From Clostridia bacterium (GTDB lineage: Bacteria; Bacillota; Clostridia; Oscillospirales; Acutalibacteraceae), in the NCBI GenBank assembly GCA_900755895.1, contig CAAEIG010000173.1:110337-174336 (forward strand): a DNA stretch of 64,000 nucleotides. The letters run 5' to 3'. A program made the position numbers and the translations under genes. Position 1 is the stretch's first letter; every line of letters begins with the position of its first letter. Positions 33,889 through 41,971 of this stretch are shown piece after piece. The notes below the pieces were generated by a model. The model was given only the letters and a program-made list of their open reading frames with translations, did no database searches and was not told the origin of the DNA.

Positions 33889-34593
33889 TTATGCCGCCGT
33901 TAAAATCGTACTGGCTTCGTTTGCGGTGAGGTATTCATACTTCACCATCAATTCCACCACCTGGCGCTGGCGCTGCTGGCTCAGGTCCGGGTTAACTGTG
34001 GGATCATAGACCGACGGGGCATTGGGAATTCCCGCCAGCAATGTGCACTGGTCCGCATCCATAGCGCTGGGTTCCACTCCAAAATACGTTTGGCTAGCTG
34101 ATGCTACATCATAGCAGCCGCTGCCAAAATAAATGGAGTTGACATACAGCTCGAAAATTTCCTCTTTGGAGTAGTTTGCCTCAATATGAAACGCCATAAA
34201 CATCTCCGCCACTTTGCGGGTCAAGCGCTTCTCCTGGGTAAAAAACAGATTTTTCGCCAGCTGCTGGGTAATGGTACTGCCACCCTCCACAAAGGACATG
34301 GCTTTGATGTCGTTGACCAGTGCCCGTCCCAGGGCAATCACGTCCATGCCATTGTGCTGGTAAAAACGATGATCCTCCGCAGCCAAAACAGCTTCCACAT
34401 ACGTGTCCGGCAGATCCTCAAAGGCGGTATAGCTCTCTTGCGCCCGAACTTGCTCCACCCGTTGATCCAGTGGCATGGCCTCCAACGCTTGGGTGTACAT
34501 CTCCCATCCCAACAGTGCCAAAGCAGCGACTGCACACAAGCACAGCGCTAGGGCCCACAACACAATATTCCGAACAATCCGCAAAACCTTCAT
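33889..34593 (-). CDS. Monofunctional peptidoglycan glycosyltransferase (GT51)
   Basis: 234 residues: one N-terminal membrane anchor (IVLWALALCLCAVAALALLG) and a GT51 domain. The catalytic motif is AAEDHRFYQHNGMD (Glu ~ residue 83), followed by GGSTITQQLAKNLFF, KEEIFELYVNSIYFG and CTLLAGIPNAPSVYDP. No transpeptidase domain follows, so it is of the Mgt/MtgA type that polymerises lipid II glycan. The ATG at 34593 has the correct distance from AAGGAGG; an earlier ATG is too close. Confidence 0.9.
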   Translation of the reverse strand: MKVLRIVRNIVLWALALCLCAVAALALLGWEMYTQALEAMPLDQRVEQVRAQESYTAFEDLPDTYVEAVLAAEDHRFYQHNGMDVIALGRALVNDIKAMSFVEGGSTITQQLAKNLFFTQEKRLTRKVAEMFMAFHIEANYSKEEIFELYVNSIYFGSGCYDVASASQTYFGVEPSAMDADQCTLLAGIPNAPSVYDPTVNPDLSQQRQRQVVELMVKYEYLTANEASTILTAA

Positions 34594-34694
34594 GGCTGTC
34601 ATGCCTCCTTGCCGGGCAACCCGGCCTTCCTTTTCCATGGCATAATCTTACCAGCCAATTCTTGCAAATTTCTAACGGCAATCTTTACACTAGA

Positions 34695-35468
34695 TTAAAA
34701 GTTCTTACGGCTTTTCGGGGACTTCTCCCTGCGGAACACATAGGTATCTTTCCCGGAAAGATTAGGATCAAAAGAGTATCCCAACCTGTTAAACTCACAC
34801 AGCTCCTCCGGTGACTGAGCGCCAGTTTCTGCAGCAAACCTCACCATCTCCCCCCGAGCCATCTTCACATAGACCCCTTTTTCCACCAACTTGCCGGGCT
34901 CGGGTTCTTCCGCAAACACACAGGTGACAAACCGCGCCTGCTCTCGCAGCAACGGTCGGACAGCTTTGGCGTATTCCTCTGAGGCCAAGTTCACGAAGAC
35001 GGAATCCTCCCGAAGCAAAAGTTCCCCCAGGGAATTGCCCCAAAAATCATAGAGATTCTTCCCTTTGGCTGTGGCCAGCTTTGCCTGCATTTCAAGCCGA
35101 TAGGGTGACACTGCATCAAAGGGACGAAGCACTCCGTAAAACCCGGAAAGGATGCGCAAATGCTGTGCCACATATTCCCATTGTTCCTCGGTAAAGAGTC
35201 CTGGGGCCATATACCGGTACTGGATCCCCTCATAGGCCAGCAGGGCTGGCGTCTCGCCCCGAAACAGGTCCATGGACTGAAAAGCTTGGTATGCCCCCTG
35301 CGCCAAAGTATCATTGCATGCAAGGAGCTTTTTCAGCTCTGGAAAAGACAGGTCTCGCAAAATCTCAAGCAGTTGACCGGAGGATTCCAACAAGGCAGGT
35401 TGGGTACGGGGCGGCAGAAAATCCCCGTCCACCCGCATTTTCTTTGCCGGTGAGATCAACAGCTTCAC
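34695..35468 (-). CDS. yaaA: YaaA-family peroxide stress protein
   Basis: 257 residues. N-terminus LISPAKKMRVDGDF is the family signature, with AYEGIQYRYMAPGLF and SGFYGVLRPFDAVSPYRLEM in the middle. E. coli YaaA limits iron-dependent oxidative damage during peroxide stress and binds DNA. Starts with GTG, overlapping the DUF3783 gene stop by 4 bp. Confidence 0.92.
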   Translation of the reverse strand: MKLLISPAKKMRVDGDFLPPRTQPALLESSGQLLEILRDLSFPELKKLLACNDTLAQGAYQAFQSMDLFRGETPALLAYEGIQYRYMAPGLFTEEQWEYVAQHLRILSGFYGVLRPFDAVSPYRLEMQAKLATAKGKNLYDFWGNSLGELLLREDSVFVNLASEEYAKAVRPLLREQARFVTCVFAEEPEPGKLVEKGVYVKMARGEMVRFAAETGAQSPEELCEFNRLGYSFDPNLSGKDTYVFRREKSPKSRKNF

Positions 35469-35860
35469 GGCGTATTCCCCTCATGGAGGTTCTCCCCCCG
35501 GAGCATGGCTTCATGTTCCAAAGAGAGTTCCTTGTGCAGCTGATAGGCATTCCAGCTCCCATTGGTGGCAGTGAGCATGGCTTTCAGCTCTACTGGAGGG
35601 ATCTTCTTCCGCCGCATCCCTTGAAGCAGCTGGTTCATCTGGTGTGAGGTCAGCCCCGCCATCACCAGCATCTCTTGAGAAAAAGCCTCCCCCTCCTCTG
35701 TACCCTCCTGCTGAGGTGCCAGTCCCAGCAGCGCGTTCAAGGGTTGTGAGAATTCCTCCGGCCCAACCGACCTGGCTCGGAACTTTAATGTCAAACACAG
35801 CGCTTTGATTTTCCTGCCCTTCTCTGTATCTAAATTGTAAAGCAACACAGTGGGGATCAT
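35465..35860 (-). CDS. DUF3783 domain protein
   Basis: 131 residues. TVLLYNLDTEKGRKIKALCL at the N-terminus and MLVMAGLTSHQMNQLLQGMR in the middle are characteristic of DUF3783, a clostridial family without known function. The ATG at 35860 follows AAAGGAG by 7 bases. It is coupled by a 4-bp overlap to yaaA. Confidence 0.75.
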   Translation of the reverse strand: MIPTVLLYNLDTEKGRKIKALCLTLKFRARSVGPEEFSQPLNALLGLAPQQEGTEEGEAFSQEMLVMAGLTSHQMNQLLQGMRRKKIPPVELKAMLTATNGSWNAYQLHKELSLEHEAMLRGENLHEGNTP

Positions 35861-35947
35861 TGAGAAGCTCCTTTCTTTTTCCGGATTCATCCTTCAGATA
35901 GTAGCACGTTCTCCCATTCTTTTGCAAGAGAAAATTAAAAATGATTC

Positions 35948-35976
35948 TTGACTTTTCTCAGTGTTTCCTGTACAGT
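35948..35976 (+). promoter_or_regulatory. Promoter of CcdA-TlpA fusion gene
   Basis: -35 TTGACT (35948-35953), 17-bp spacer, -10 TACAGT (35971-35976), with ATGAGGAG before the GTG start. Confidence 0.65.
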
Positions 35977-36007
35977 AGCCATACAGTATTATGAGGAGTG
36001 ATTTGCC

Positions 36008-37318
36008 GTGGGTTTTTCCATTGAGAGCAGCGTTTCCGCTCTCACTATTTTTCTTCAGGGACTTTTAAGCTTCTTTTCTCCCTGTGTTCTCCCCTTACTG
36101 CCCATCTACATCAGTTATCTTTCCGGCGGAGGACGCACTGTGGACGCAGAGGGCAATGTTCACTATAAGAGGAGCAAGGTCCTGCTAAACACTGCTTTCT
36201 TTGTCCTGGGAATCAGCTTTGCATTTTTTCTGCTGGGTTTCGGCTTTACCGCAGCCGGTCAATTCTTCCGGGAAAACCGTCTATTGCTGGGACGTATTGG
36301 CGGTGTGCTGGTCATTCTATTCGGCCTCTATCAGTTGGGGATTTTTGGTTCCGTTAAATTTCTGAACAAGGAAGCGCGTCTTCCCTTCCGCCTGGACAAG
36401 GTGGCCATGAACCCTCTTACAGCCCTTGTACTGGGATTCACCTTCAGCTTTTCTTGGACTCCCTGTGTGGGACCTGCTTTAGCCAGCGTCCTGTTGATGG
36501 CAACCTCGGCAGCTGCCGCAGAAGGCTTTCTGCTCATCGCCGTCTATACGCTGGGGTTTGTGCTGCCCTTCTTGGTAGTTGGATTGTTCACCTCCTCCCT
36601 GCTGGAGCTCTTCCGCAAGTATCAGGGAGTGGTAAAATATACGGTGAAAATCAGCGGTGTTCTGATGATCTTTATGGGTGTGATGATGTTCACCGGGTGG
36701 ATGAACACCTTCACAAATTACCTCTCCGGATTTGGCGCAGCGGATACTACAAGCTCGGTCTCCTCCTCTGTGGCAGAAGACAGCTCGTCCACTGTGAGTG
36801 AGAATGAAACAACGGTCACCTCCAGCCAAACGGAAAGCTCTGAACCAGAAAGCTCGGATGAGGAGGCTTCCACGGTTCCCGCCCCTGATTTTACGCTGAC
36901 CGATCAGTACGGCACCAGCCATACACTCTCAGATTACAAGGGCAAAACCATTTTTTTGAATTTCTGGGGCACCTGGTGCCCGCCATGCCGTGCGGAGATG
37001 CCGGAGATTCAGGAGCTTTACGAAGAATACGGAGAAAACACCGGCGATGTGATTATTCTGGGAGTGGCATTGCCCAATGTGGGAAAAGAGGGCTCTGAAG
37101 AGGAGATCACTGCATTCCTGGACGAAAACGGCTACACCTATCCCACTGTGATGGATGAGGGAGGTTCTATTGCCAGCAGCTATTACATCTCCGCCTTTCC
37201 CACCACCTTTATGATCGACAAGGACGGAAATGTATTCGGCTATGCAACCGGACAGCTGACCAAGGAAATTATGAAGGATATCATTCAGCAGACCATTGAC
37301 GGGAAGCGCACTCAATAA
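36008..37318 (+). CDS. CcdA-type membrane reductase fused to TlpA/ResA-like thioredoxin
   Basis: 436 residues, GTG start. Residues ~10-245 are a six-helix CcdA/DsbD transmembrane domain with both redox Cys motifs, FFSPCVLPLLPIYIS and SFSWTPCVGPALASV. A Ser/Thr/Glu-rich linker (~250-295) leads to an extracytoplasmic thioredoxin domain with LNFWGTWCPPCRAEMPE (CPPC) and AFPTTFMIDKDG. The fusion carries electrons from cytoplasmic thioredoxin across the membrane directly to its own thiol reductase. No cytochrome c genes are near, so the target is probably other secreted disulfides or methionine sulfoxide reductase. Confidence 0.93.
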   Translation: MGFSIESSVSALTIFLQGLLSFFSPCVLPLLPIYISYLSGGGRTVDAEGNVHYKRSKVLLNTAFFVLGISFAFFLLGFGFTAAGQFFRENRLLLGRIGGVLVILFGLYQLGIFGSVKFLNKEARLPFRLDKVAMNPLTALVLGFTFSFSWTPCVGPALASVLLMATSAAAAEGFLLIAVYTLGFVLPFLVVGLFTSSLLELFRKYQGVVKYTVKISGVLMIFMGVMMFTGWMNTFTNYLSGFGAADTTSSVSSSVAEDSSSTVSENETTVTSSQTESSEPESSDEEASTVPAPDFTLTDQYGTSHTLSDYKGKTIFLNFWGTWCPPCRAEMPEIQELYEEYGENTGDVIILGVALPNVGKEGSEEEITAFLDENGYTYPTVMDEGGSIASSYYISAFPTTFMIDKDGNVFGYATGQLTKEIMKDIIQQTIDGKRTQ

Positions 37319-37329
37319 CCAGCTTTTCC

Positions 37330-37358
37330 TTGCAATCCCGCCAAAAGCAGACTATAAT
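37330..37358 (+). promoter_or_regulatory. Promoter of DtxR-type repressor gene
   Basis: -35 TTGCAA (37330-37335), 17-bp spacer, -10 TATAAT (37353-37358). It shows that translation starts downstream of 37360. Confidence 0.8.
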
Positions 37359-37380
37359 AGTCCTACAAGGAGGGATGGAG

Positions 37381-37767
37381 TTGCCTAAAATTCAGGAATC
37401 CGCGGAGAATTATCTGGAGACCATTCTGGTGTTGAAAGAACGCAATGGTTCCGTCCGCTCGGTGGATATTGCCGCGGAACTGGGGTTCAGCAAGCCCAGT
37501 GTCAGTGTGGCGATGAAGAACCTGCGGGAGCAAGAGTGCATCGCAATGGGTGAAGATGGTTTGATCTCCCTGACAGAGAAGGGTCAAAAGATTGCGGAAA
37601 GCGTTTATGAGCGCCACACGCTTTTCACCAAATGGCTTGTCTCTCTGGGTGTGGACAACGCCACTGCAGCTCAGGATGCCTGCCGCATCGAGCACGTGCT
37701 CAGCAAGGAATCTTTTGAAGCCATCAAGCGCCATGTGGAAAACGGAATGTTTTCCAGCGGTCAATAA
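37381..37767 (+). CDS. DtxR/IdeR-type metal-dependent repressor
   Basis: 128 residues: winged helix (SAENYLETILVL, then RSVDIAAELGFSKPSVSVAM) and metal-binding dimerisation domain (YERHTLFTKWL, ACRIEHVLS). The CxxEH motif matches the Fe-sensing DtxR/IdeR (ACRWEHVMS in DtxR) rather than the ExxEH of Mn-sensing MntR, so Fe2+ response is likely. There is no C-terminal SH3 domain. Start is TTG at 37381, 7 bases after AAGGAGG; the ATG at 37375 abuts the ribosome-binding site. A candidate target is the flavodoxin operon at 49370-50677. Confidence 0.88.
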   Translation: MPKIQESAENYLETILVLKERNGSVRSVDIAAELGFSKPSVSVAMKNLREQECIAMGEDGLISLTEKGQKIAESVYERHTLFTKWLVSLGVDNATAAQDACRIEHVLSKESFEAIKRHVENGMFSSGQ

Positions 37768-37788
37768 GCTATCTAAAAAATGAGAACG

Positions 37789-37816
37789 GCCCGCCGGAAA
37801 CTCCGGCGGGCTTTTT
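37789..37816 (+). terminator. Terminator of repressor gene
   Basis: GCCCGCCGGA/TCCGGCGGGC stem followed by TTTTT. Confidence 0.9.
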
Positions 37817-37834
37817 CGTGCGCATTTGCACATA

Positions 37835-37876
37835 CAAAAAAGCCACCCCACACTTTGGGATGGCTTTCTTTTTTAG
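37835..37876. terminator. Terminator of ktrB-type gene
   Basis: AAAAAAGCCACCCCA...TGGGATGGCTTTCTTTTTT; on the minus strand a T-run follows, ending the potassium transporter gene. Confidence 0.85.
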
Positions 37877-37895
37877 TTTCCGAGCAGCATTGGGC

Positions 37896-39284
37896 TCAGC
37901 CCACCAGCATCCTTCCTTCGGGATAAATGGAGTCCCCTCTGGGTTTGTGCCGCATCAGAATGGACAATCCAAAGGACAATGGTCCCACTCTGCCAATAAA
38001 CATGGTAAAAATTAAAATCAGCTTTGAGATCGGATCCAGCCGCGGCGTTACATTTGCTGTAAGCCCCACTGTTCCAAAAGCAGAAGTCGCCTCATACAGA
38101 CAATCAATGTAGAGAATGTCAGGATTCAGAGAGCTGATGATACCAGCATCCAGGAACACCAGCAAAAAAGCAACTGTTGTCACTGTAAAAGCCTTAAACA
38201 CGGTTCCAATAGAAAATCTGTGGCGAAGCACCACCGCTTCGTTATTACCCCGTACTGTACAAATCACTGTGACAACCAAAACCGTAAAAGTCGTGATCTT
38301 GATACCGCCTCCGGTGGAACCGGGACAGGCGCCAATGAACATCAGCATAACAGATAAGATCTTCGTAAACTCATACTGAGCGCCGATATTCACAGTGGCA
38401 AACCCGGCCGTACGGGTATTGGTGGACTGGAAAAAAGCAGCGTTGAGCTTTTCCAGGATATTGAGATGGCTCATGGTATTGCTGAATTCCAATACAAAAA
38501 AGCCCAGTGTGCCAATCACCAGCAGAATCACAGTTCCACGCAAGCAGATCTGCGAATGAAAATTCAGGCGGAGCGTGTCCTTGTGCTTAATTATCGGCTG
38601 AATCTTGCACACATAGATATCCTGAACCACAATAAATCCCAAACCGCCGATTATAATCAAAAAGGAGATAGTCAACGTGACAAGGGGATCCCCCACAAAG
38701 GCTGTTAGGCTACTGTTGCCTTCGACGAAGCCTAGGACATCAAATCCGGCGTTACAATAGGCGGATATGGCGCAGAAAATGGACGGCCATATCCCTCGAA
38801 CACCGAACATAGGCACAAATCGAACGGCAAGCAAACAAGCTCCAATTGCCTCGCAGGCAAAGGTAAATTGAATGGTCAGCTTCAGCAGACCAGCAAGATT
38901 TAACCCATTTCCCCCAGAAGTTTCACTGGCAAGCTTCATCTCTCGGATTCCCAGCTTTCGGCGAACCAACAAGGAAAATCCAATGGCAAGGGTGGACAGT
39001 CCAAGGCCGCCCAACTGGATACAGACAAGGATCACTCCTTGACCAAAGGGCGTCCAAAGCGTAAAGGTATCGCCCACCACAAGACCTGTCACACAGGTGG
39101 CAGATGTAATGGTGAACAGTGCGTCAATGGGACTTGCGCCCCCCACCTTGGATGAAATGGGTAACAGCAGAAGCAGCGTTCCTACCAGGATGATAAACAC
39201 AAAGCTGATTACAATTACCCGCGCAGGGGGTGTTGTCTTTACTTTCTCGCCGAACCGTGCTTTTAGTTCACTAAAACCGGGCAT
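37896..39284 (-). CDS. TrkH/KtrB-type potassium uptake membrane subunit
   Basis: 462 residues with four M1-P-M2 repeats. Selectivity-filter loops are visible as TSATCVTGLVV, AYCNAGFDVLG, TRTAGFATV and AFGTVGLTAN. The subunit imports K+ (with Na+ in KtrB) and normally needs an NAD/ATP-binding KtrA/TrkA partner; none is in the window. It is 40 bp downstream of the QueT gene on the same strand and may share its transcript. Confidence 0.92.
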   Translation of the reverse strand: MPGFSELKARFGEKVKTTPPARVIVISFVFIILVGTLLLLLPISSKVGGASPIDALFTITSATCVTGLVVGDTFTLWTPFGQGVILVCIQLGGLGLSTLAIGFSLLVRRKLGIREMKLASETSGGNGLNLAGLLKLTIQFTFACEAIGACLLAVRFVPMFGVRGIWPSIFCAISAYCNAGFDVLGFVEGNSSLTAFVGDPLVTLTISFLIIIGGLGFIVVQDIYVCKIQPIIKHKDTLRLNFHSQICLRGTVILLVIGTLGFFVLEFSNTMSHLNILEKLNAAFFQSTNTRTAGFATVNIGAQYEFTKILSVMLMFIGACPGSTGGGIKITTFTVLVVTVICTVRGNNEAVVLRHRFSIGTVFKAFTVTTVAFLLVFLDAGIISSLNPDILYIDCLYEATSAFGTVGLTANVTPRLDPISKLILIFTMFIGRVGPLSFGLSILMRHKPRGDSIYPEGRMLVG

Positions 39285-39324
39285 AGCGAATCACGATCTC
39301 CTTTTTTGTGGGACTCTTGTTATT

Positions 39325-39864
39325 TTATGCACTCATAAGATTGTCCAAAGCCTTCACGCGGCGCAAGGCCACAAGGAGCGGCAGGCCCAACACATAGCAG
39401 ACCACAAATTCCCCGATTCCCACAGACAGGGCAGAAGCTCCAAAGGCGGCCCAAGTAAAATTGCCAAGCCCAAAAGACCCGGCAGAGGACAGGCAAGCAA
39501 GCTCAAATCCAACGACCACCACATTTGCGATGACCGGAGGCAAAGGTGCCAGCAGGGGCAAACCCTTGATCTTGATATCCTTGACTAGCCACGTGCCTGC
39601 AGCTGCCAACAGCGTCGCTCCTGTGCCAAAGACCCAGTCCACGATACCCAAAGGGCTGCCCAAATTGGCAATAAAGCAGCCAAGAGCCAGACCGGGAATC
39701 GCCGCAGGAGTAAACACCGGCAGCACGGTTAACGCTTCTGAGAAGCGGAACTGCACCGCGCCATAGGCCAGGTTTAGGGACGCTGCCACCATTGTCAAGA
39801 CAGCATACAGCGCCGCTATCACAGCGCTCAGCGCCAGAAAGCGGACTTTTTTGGAAGTGCTCAT
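39325..39864 (-). CDS. queT: QueT-family queuosine-precursor transporter
   Basis: 179-residue ECF-type S-component with about five or six helices. SAVIAALYAVLTMVAASLNLAYGAVQFRFSEALTVLPVF (two overlapping signatures, described not quoted in one run beyond limits) and IPGLALGCFIANL-type motifs match QueT, which imports preQ1/preQ0 with the shared ECF module. The ATG at 39864 follows AGGAGGAAACTGAAT. Its leader contains a candidate preQ1 riboswitch, which agrees with the substrate. Confidence 0.9.
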   Translation of the reverse strand: MSTSKKVRFLALSAVIAALYAVLTMVAASLNLAYGAVQFRFSEALTVLPVFTPAAIPGLALGCFIANLGSPLGIVDWVFGTGATLLAAAGTWLVKDIKIKGLPLLAPLPPVIANVVVVGFELACLSSAGSFGLGNFTWAAFGASALSVGIGEFVVCYVLGLPLLVALRRVKALDNLMSA

Positions 39865-39873
39865 ATTCAGTTT

Positions 39874-39913
39874 CCTCCTAGTATTTTTTAAGGTCAGGAT
39901 GTCGCGACTGACC
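39874..39913 (-). promoter_or_regulatory. Candidate preQ1-I riboswitch
   Basis: On the minus strand: stem GGTCAG/CTGACC, 10-base loop TCGCGACATC ending in the C that recognises preQ1, then the A-rich tail TTAAAAAATACTAGGAGG that runs into the Shine-Dalgarno. Layout and loop length match the Thermoanaerobacter class I aptamer (loop TCGCAGTAAC, tail TTAACAAAACAAGG). Folding would mask the ribosome-binding site, so control would be translational. It sits directly before queT. Confidence 0.65.
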
Positions 39914-39934
39914 GCGGGGTAACCCGCATGAGAT

Positions 39935-39963
39935 AGGATACACTCTTTTCCATCAAAAATCAA
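39935..39963 (-). promoter_or_regulatory. Promoter of queT
   Basis: Minus-strand -35 TTGATT (39958-39963), 17-bp spacer, -10 TATCCT (39935-39940). The predicted transcript starts with a GCGGG/CCCGC hairpin before the riboswitch. Confidence 0.6.
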
Positions 39964-39982
39964 GAAAAATATGTTTTCCCTC

Positions 39983-40011
39983 TTGCGGTACCTGAAAGAA
40001 TGCTTTATAAT
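39983..40011 (+). promoter_or_regulatory. Promoter of tRNA-Leu
   Basis: -35 TTGCGG (39983-39988), 17-bp spacer, -10 TATAAT (40006-40011), 16 bp before the tRNA. Confidence 0.75.
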
Positions 40012-40027
40012 AAAGGAGTTTTCGTAT

Positions 40028-40111
40028 GCGGGCATGGCGGAATTGGCAGACGCGCCAGATTTAGGTTCTGGTGGGCTTCCCGTGCAGGTTCAAGTCCTGT
40101 TGCCCGCACCA
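40028..40111 (+). tRNA. tRNA-Leu (UAG)
   Basis: 84-nt class II tRNA. Acceptor stem GCGGGCA/TGCCCGC, discriminator A, encoded CCA (40109-40111). Anticodon stem-loop CCAGA-TTTAGGT-TCTGG gives anticodon TAG (leucine CUN codons). T-loop GGTTCAAGT is present, and the variable arm is long. Confidence 0.95.
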
Positions 40112-40132
40112 GGGGCTTGGCCCCAGATATGT

Positions 40133-40165
40133 GCGAACTTCACTTCTGTGAGGTTCGCTTTTTTT
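40133..40165 (+). terminator. Terminator of tRNA-Leu
   Basis: GCGAACTTCAC/GTGAGGTTCGC stem with a 4-base loop and TTTTTTT. Confidence 0.9.
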
Positions 40166-40282
40166 ATGTCAGAACGGCAACCACCCGCTCCCTCCAAGAT
40201 TGCACAATTCCTTAGTTTTCCTGCACGGTTTTGATGGTAATACTTTGATTTCCCATGATATAGTCTACAGGAGGTGATTCCT

Positions 40283-41971
40283 TTGAAAACAATCGAGTAT
40301 CAAACTGAATTGTGCGTCGTTGGTGGCGGATTATCTGGAATCTGCACAGCGATTGCCGCTGCACGTCACGGGACAAAAGTGGTTCTGATTCAAGACCGTC
40401 CTGTGCTGGGCGGAAACTCTTCCAGCGAAATCCGGATGTGGGTCTGTGGCGCCCATGGCAAAGATAACAGGGAAACAGGAATCGTGGAAGAGTTGTTGCT
40501 TGAGAATTTTTATAGCAATCCCGGCCTTAAATTCCCACTGTGGGATCTCACTCTATATGGTAAGGTGAAAGCTGAAGAAAACATCACTCTGCTTTTGAAC
40601 AGTGCAGTTTTTGATGCTGTAACAGAGAACGGGACAATCAAAAGCGTGAAAGCCTGGCAATCCAATGCCGAAACTTTCCACGTAGTGAGTGCCCAGTATT
40701 TTGCCGACTGCTCAGGTGACTCCATCTTAGCCCCTCTCAGCGGCGCGGAATACCGCTATGGACGAGAAGCCAAATCTGAGTTTCAGGAGACCATTCCCCC
40801 AGATCAGGCGGATAAAAAGACCATGGGCATGAGCTGTTTGTTCCAAATTCGAGAAACCGAAAGGCCCGTGAGCTTTACTCCCCCGGAATGGGCATATAAA
40901 TACGAATCCGATGAAAGCCTCCCCTATAAGGATCATTTCCTCGACAATAATTTCTGGTGGATCGAATTGGGCGGAGAATGGGACTGCATTCACGACACGG
41001 ACCGCTGCCGTGATGAGCTCTTGAAAATATGCCTGGGCGTTTGGGATCACATGAAAAACTACGGTGACCACGGTGCGGAAAATTGGGAGCTTGAGTGGAT
41101 TGGTTTTCTGCCAGGCAAACGGGAAAGCCGCCGGTATGTCGGAGAATACACGGTCACACAAAACGACGTGGAAGCAGAAGGACGGTTTGACGATCTGGTC
41201 GCTTACGCCGGTTGGACTATGGACGATCATTTCCCCGAGGGATTTTATTATACCAAAGGCTACCCCACTATCTTTCATCCGGCTCCCCAACCCTGGGGAC
41301 TACCCCTGAGGGCAATGATTTCCAAAAACATAAAGAATCTTGTCTTCGCCGGCAGAAACATCAGTGTTACCCACGCTGCATTAAGCTCCTGCCGCGTGAT
41401 GGCAACCTGTGGTATTTTAGGGCAGGCCTTGGGGACAGCCGTCTCCCAGGCGCTGAGCAATCACACCGACATCCGAAACCTCGACATCAGAACATTACAA
41501 AACACGCTCATGGACGACGATTGCTATTTGCCTTGGCACAGGCGTCCGATTTCCCATCTTTCTCAAAACAGTTTCTGCACCTGCGACCTGGTCCGCAACG
41601 GCTTTGACCGAGGCGAAGAGAATTGCTGGATCGGAAAGTACGGAGACTCCATCACCTATCAATTTGAGAAGGACACCCCTGTCAGCCAGATCCGTCTCAT
41701 ATTCGACAGCAATTTAAACCGGGAAGAGCACAACATGCCTTGCTGCTATCCGCTGCAGGAGACCAAGTATAAAGTTCCGGAAACTTTAATCAAGGAATTC
41801 GACATTGTCGGAACCGCTTCCGATGGAACAGAATTCGTCTTGCATACAGAAGAGAATCACCAGCGGTTTGTCCGGCTTTCCGTGGACTGGGAGGTGTCCC
41901 AAATCTCCTTTGTCCCCAAAGCCACCTTCGGTTCGGAGGAGTTCCGGGTATTCTCATTTGAGGTTCTGTGA
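40283..41971 (+). CDS. FAD-dependent oxidoreductase (FAD_oxidored family) with C-terminal beta-sandwich
   Basis: 562 residues. N-terminal FAD-binding motif LCVVGGGLSGICTAIAAARHG, then LGGNSSSEIRMWVCGAHG, a hallmark of the PF12831 FAD_oxidored family; AGRNISVTHAALSSCRVMATCGILGQ (quoted in part) closes the flavin domain. The last ~130 residues look like a discoidin/F5-8 type carbohydrate-binding sandwich (NCWIGKYGDSITYQF). The substrate is unknown; relatives occur in polysaccharide-use loci. TTG start at 40283, 8 bases after AGGAGG; GTG 40274 overlaps the ribosome-binding site. The gene looks AT-richer than its neighbours and overlaps the end of a convergent regulator gene by 18 bp. Confidence 0.82.
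   Translation: MKTIEYQTELCVVGGGLSGICTAIAAARHGTKVVLIQDRPVLGGNSSSEIRMWVCGAHGKDNRETGIVEELLLENFYSNPGLKFPLWDLTLYGKVKAEENITLLLNSAVFDAVTENGTIKSVKAWQSNAETFHVVSAQYFADCSGDSILAPLSGAEYRYGREAKSEFQETIPPDQADKKTMGMSCLFQIRETERPVSFTPPEWAYKYESDESLPYKDHFLDNNFWWIELGGEWDCIHDTDRCRDELLKICLGVWDHMKNYGDHGAENWELEWIGFLPGKRESRRYVGEYTVTQNDVEAEGRFDDLVAYAGWTMDDHFPEGFYYTKGYPTIFHPAPQPWGLPLRAMISKNIKNLVFAGRNISVTHAALSSCRVMATCGILGQALGTAVSQALSNHTDIRNLDIRTLQNTLMDDDCYLPWHRRPISHLSQNSFCTCDLVRNGFDRGEENCWIGKYGDSITYQFEKDTPVSQIRLIFDSNLNREEHNMPCCYPLQETKYKVPETLIKEFDIVGTASDGTEFVLHTEENHQRFVRLSVDWEVSQISFVPKATFGSEEFRVFSFEVL

Noticed and set aside
40028..40111. Integrative element using tRNA-Leu as attachment site
   Set aside because: No integrase gene and no repeated 3' tRNA segment found downstream in the window; only a weak composition hint remains.
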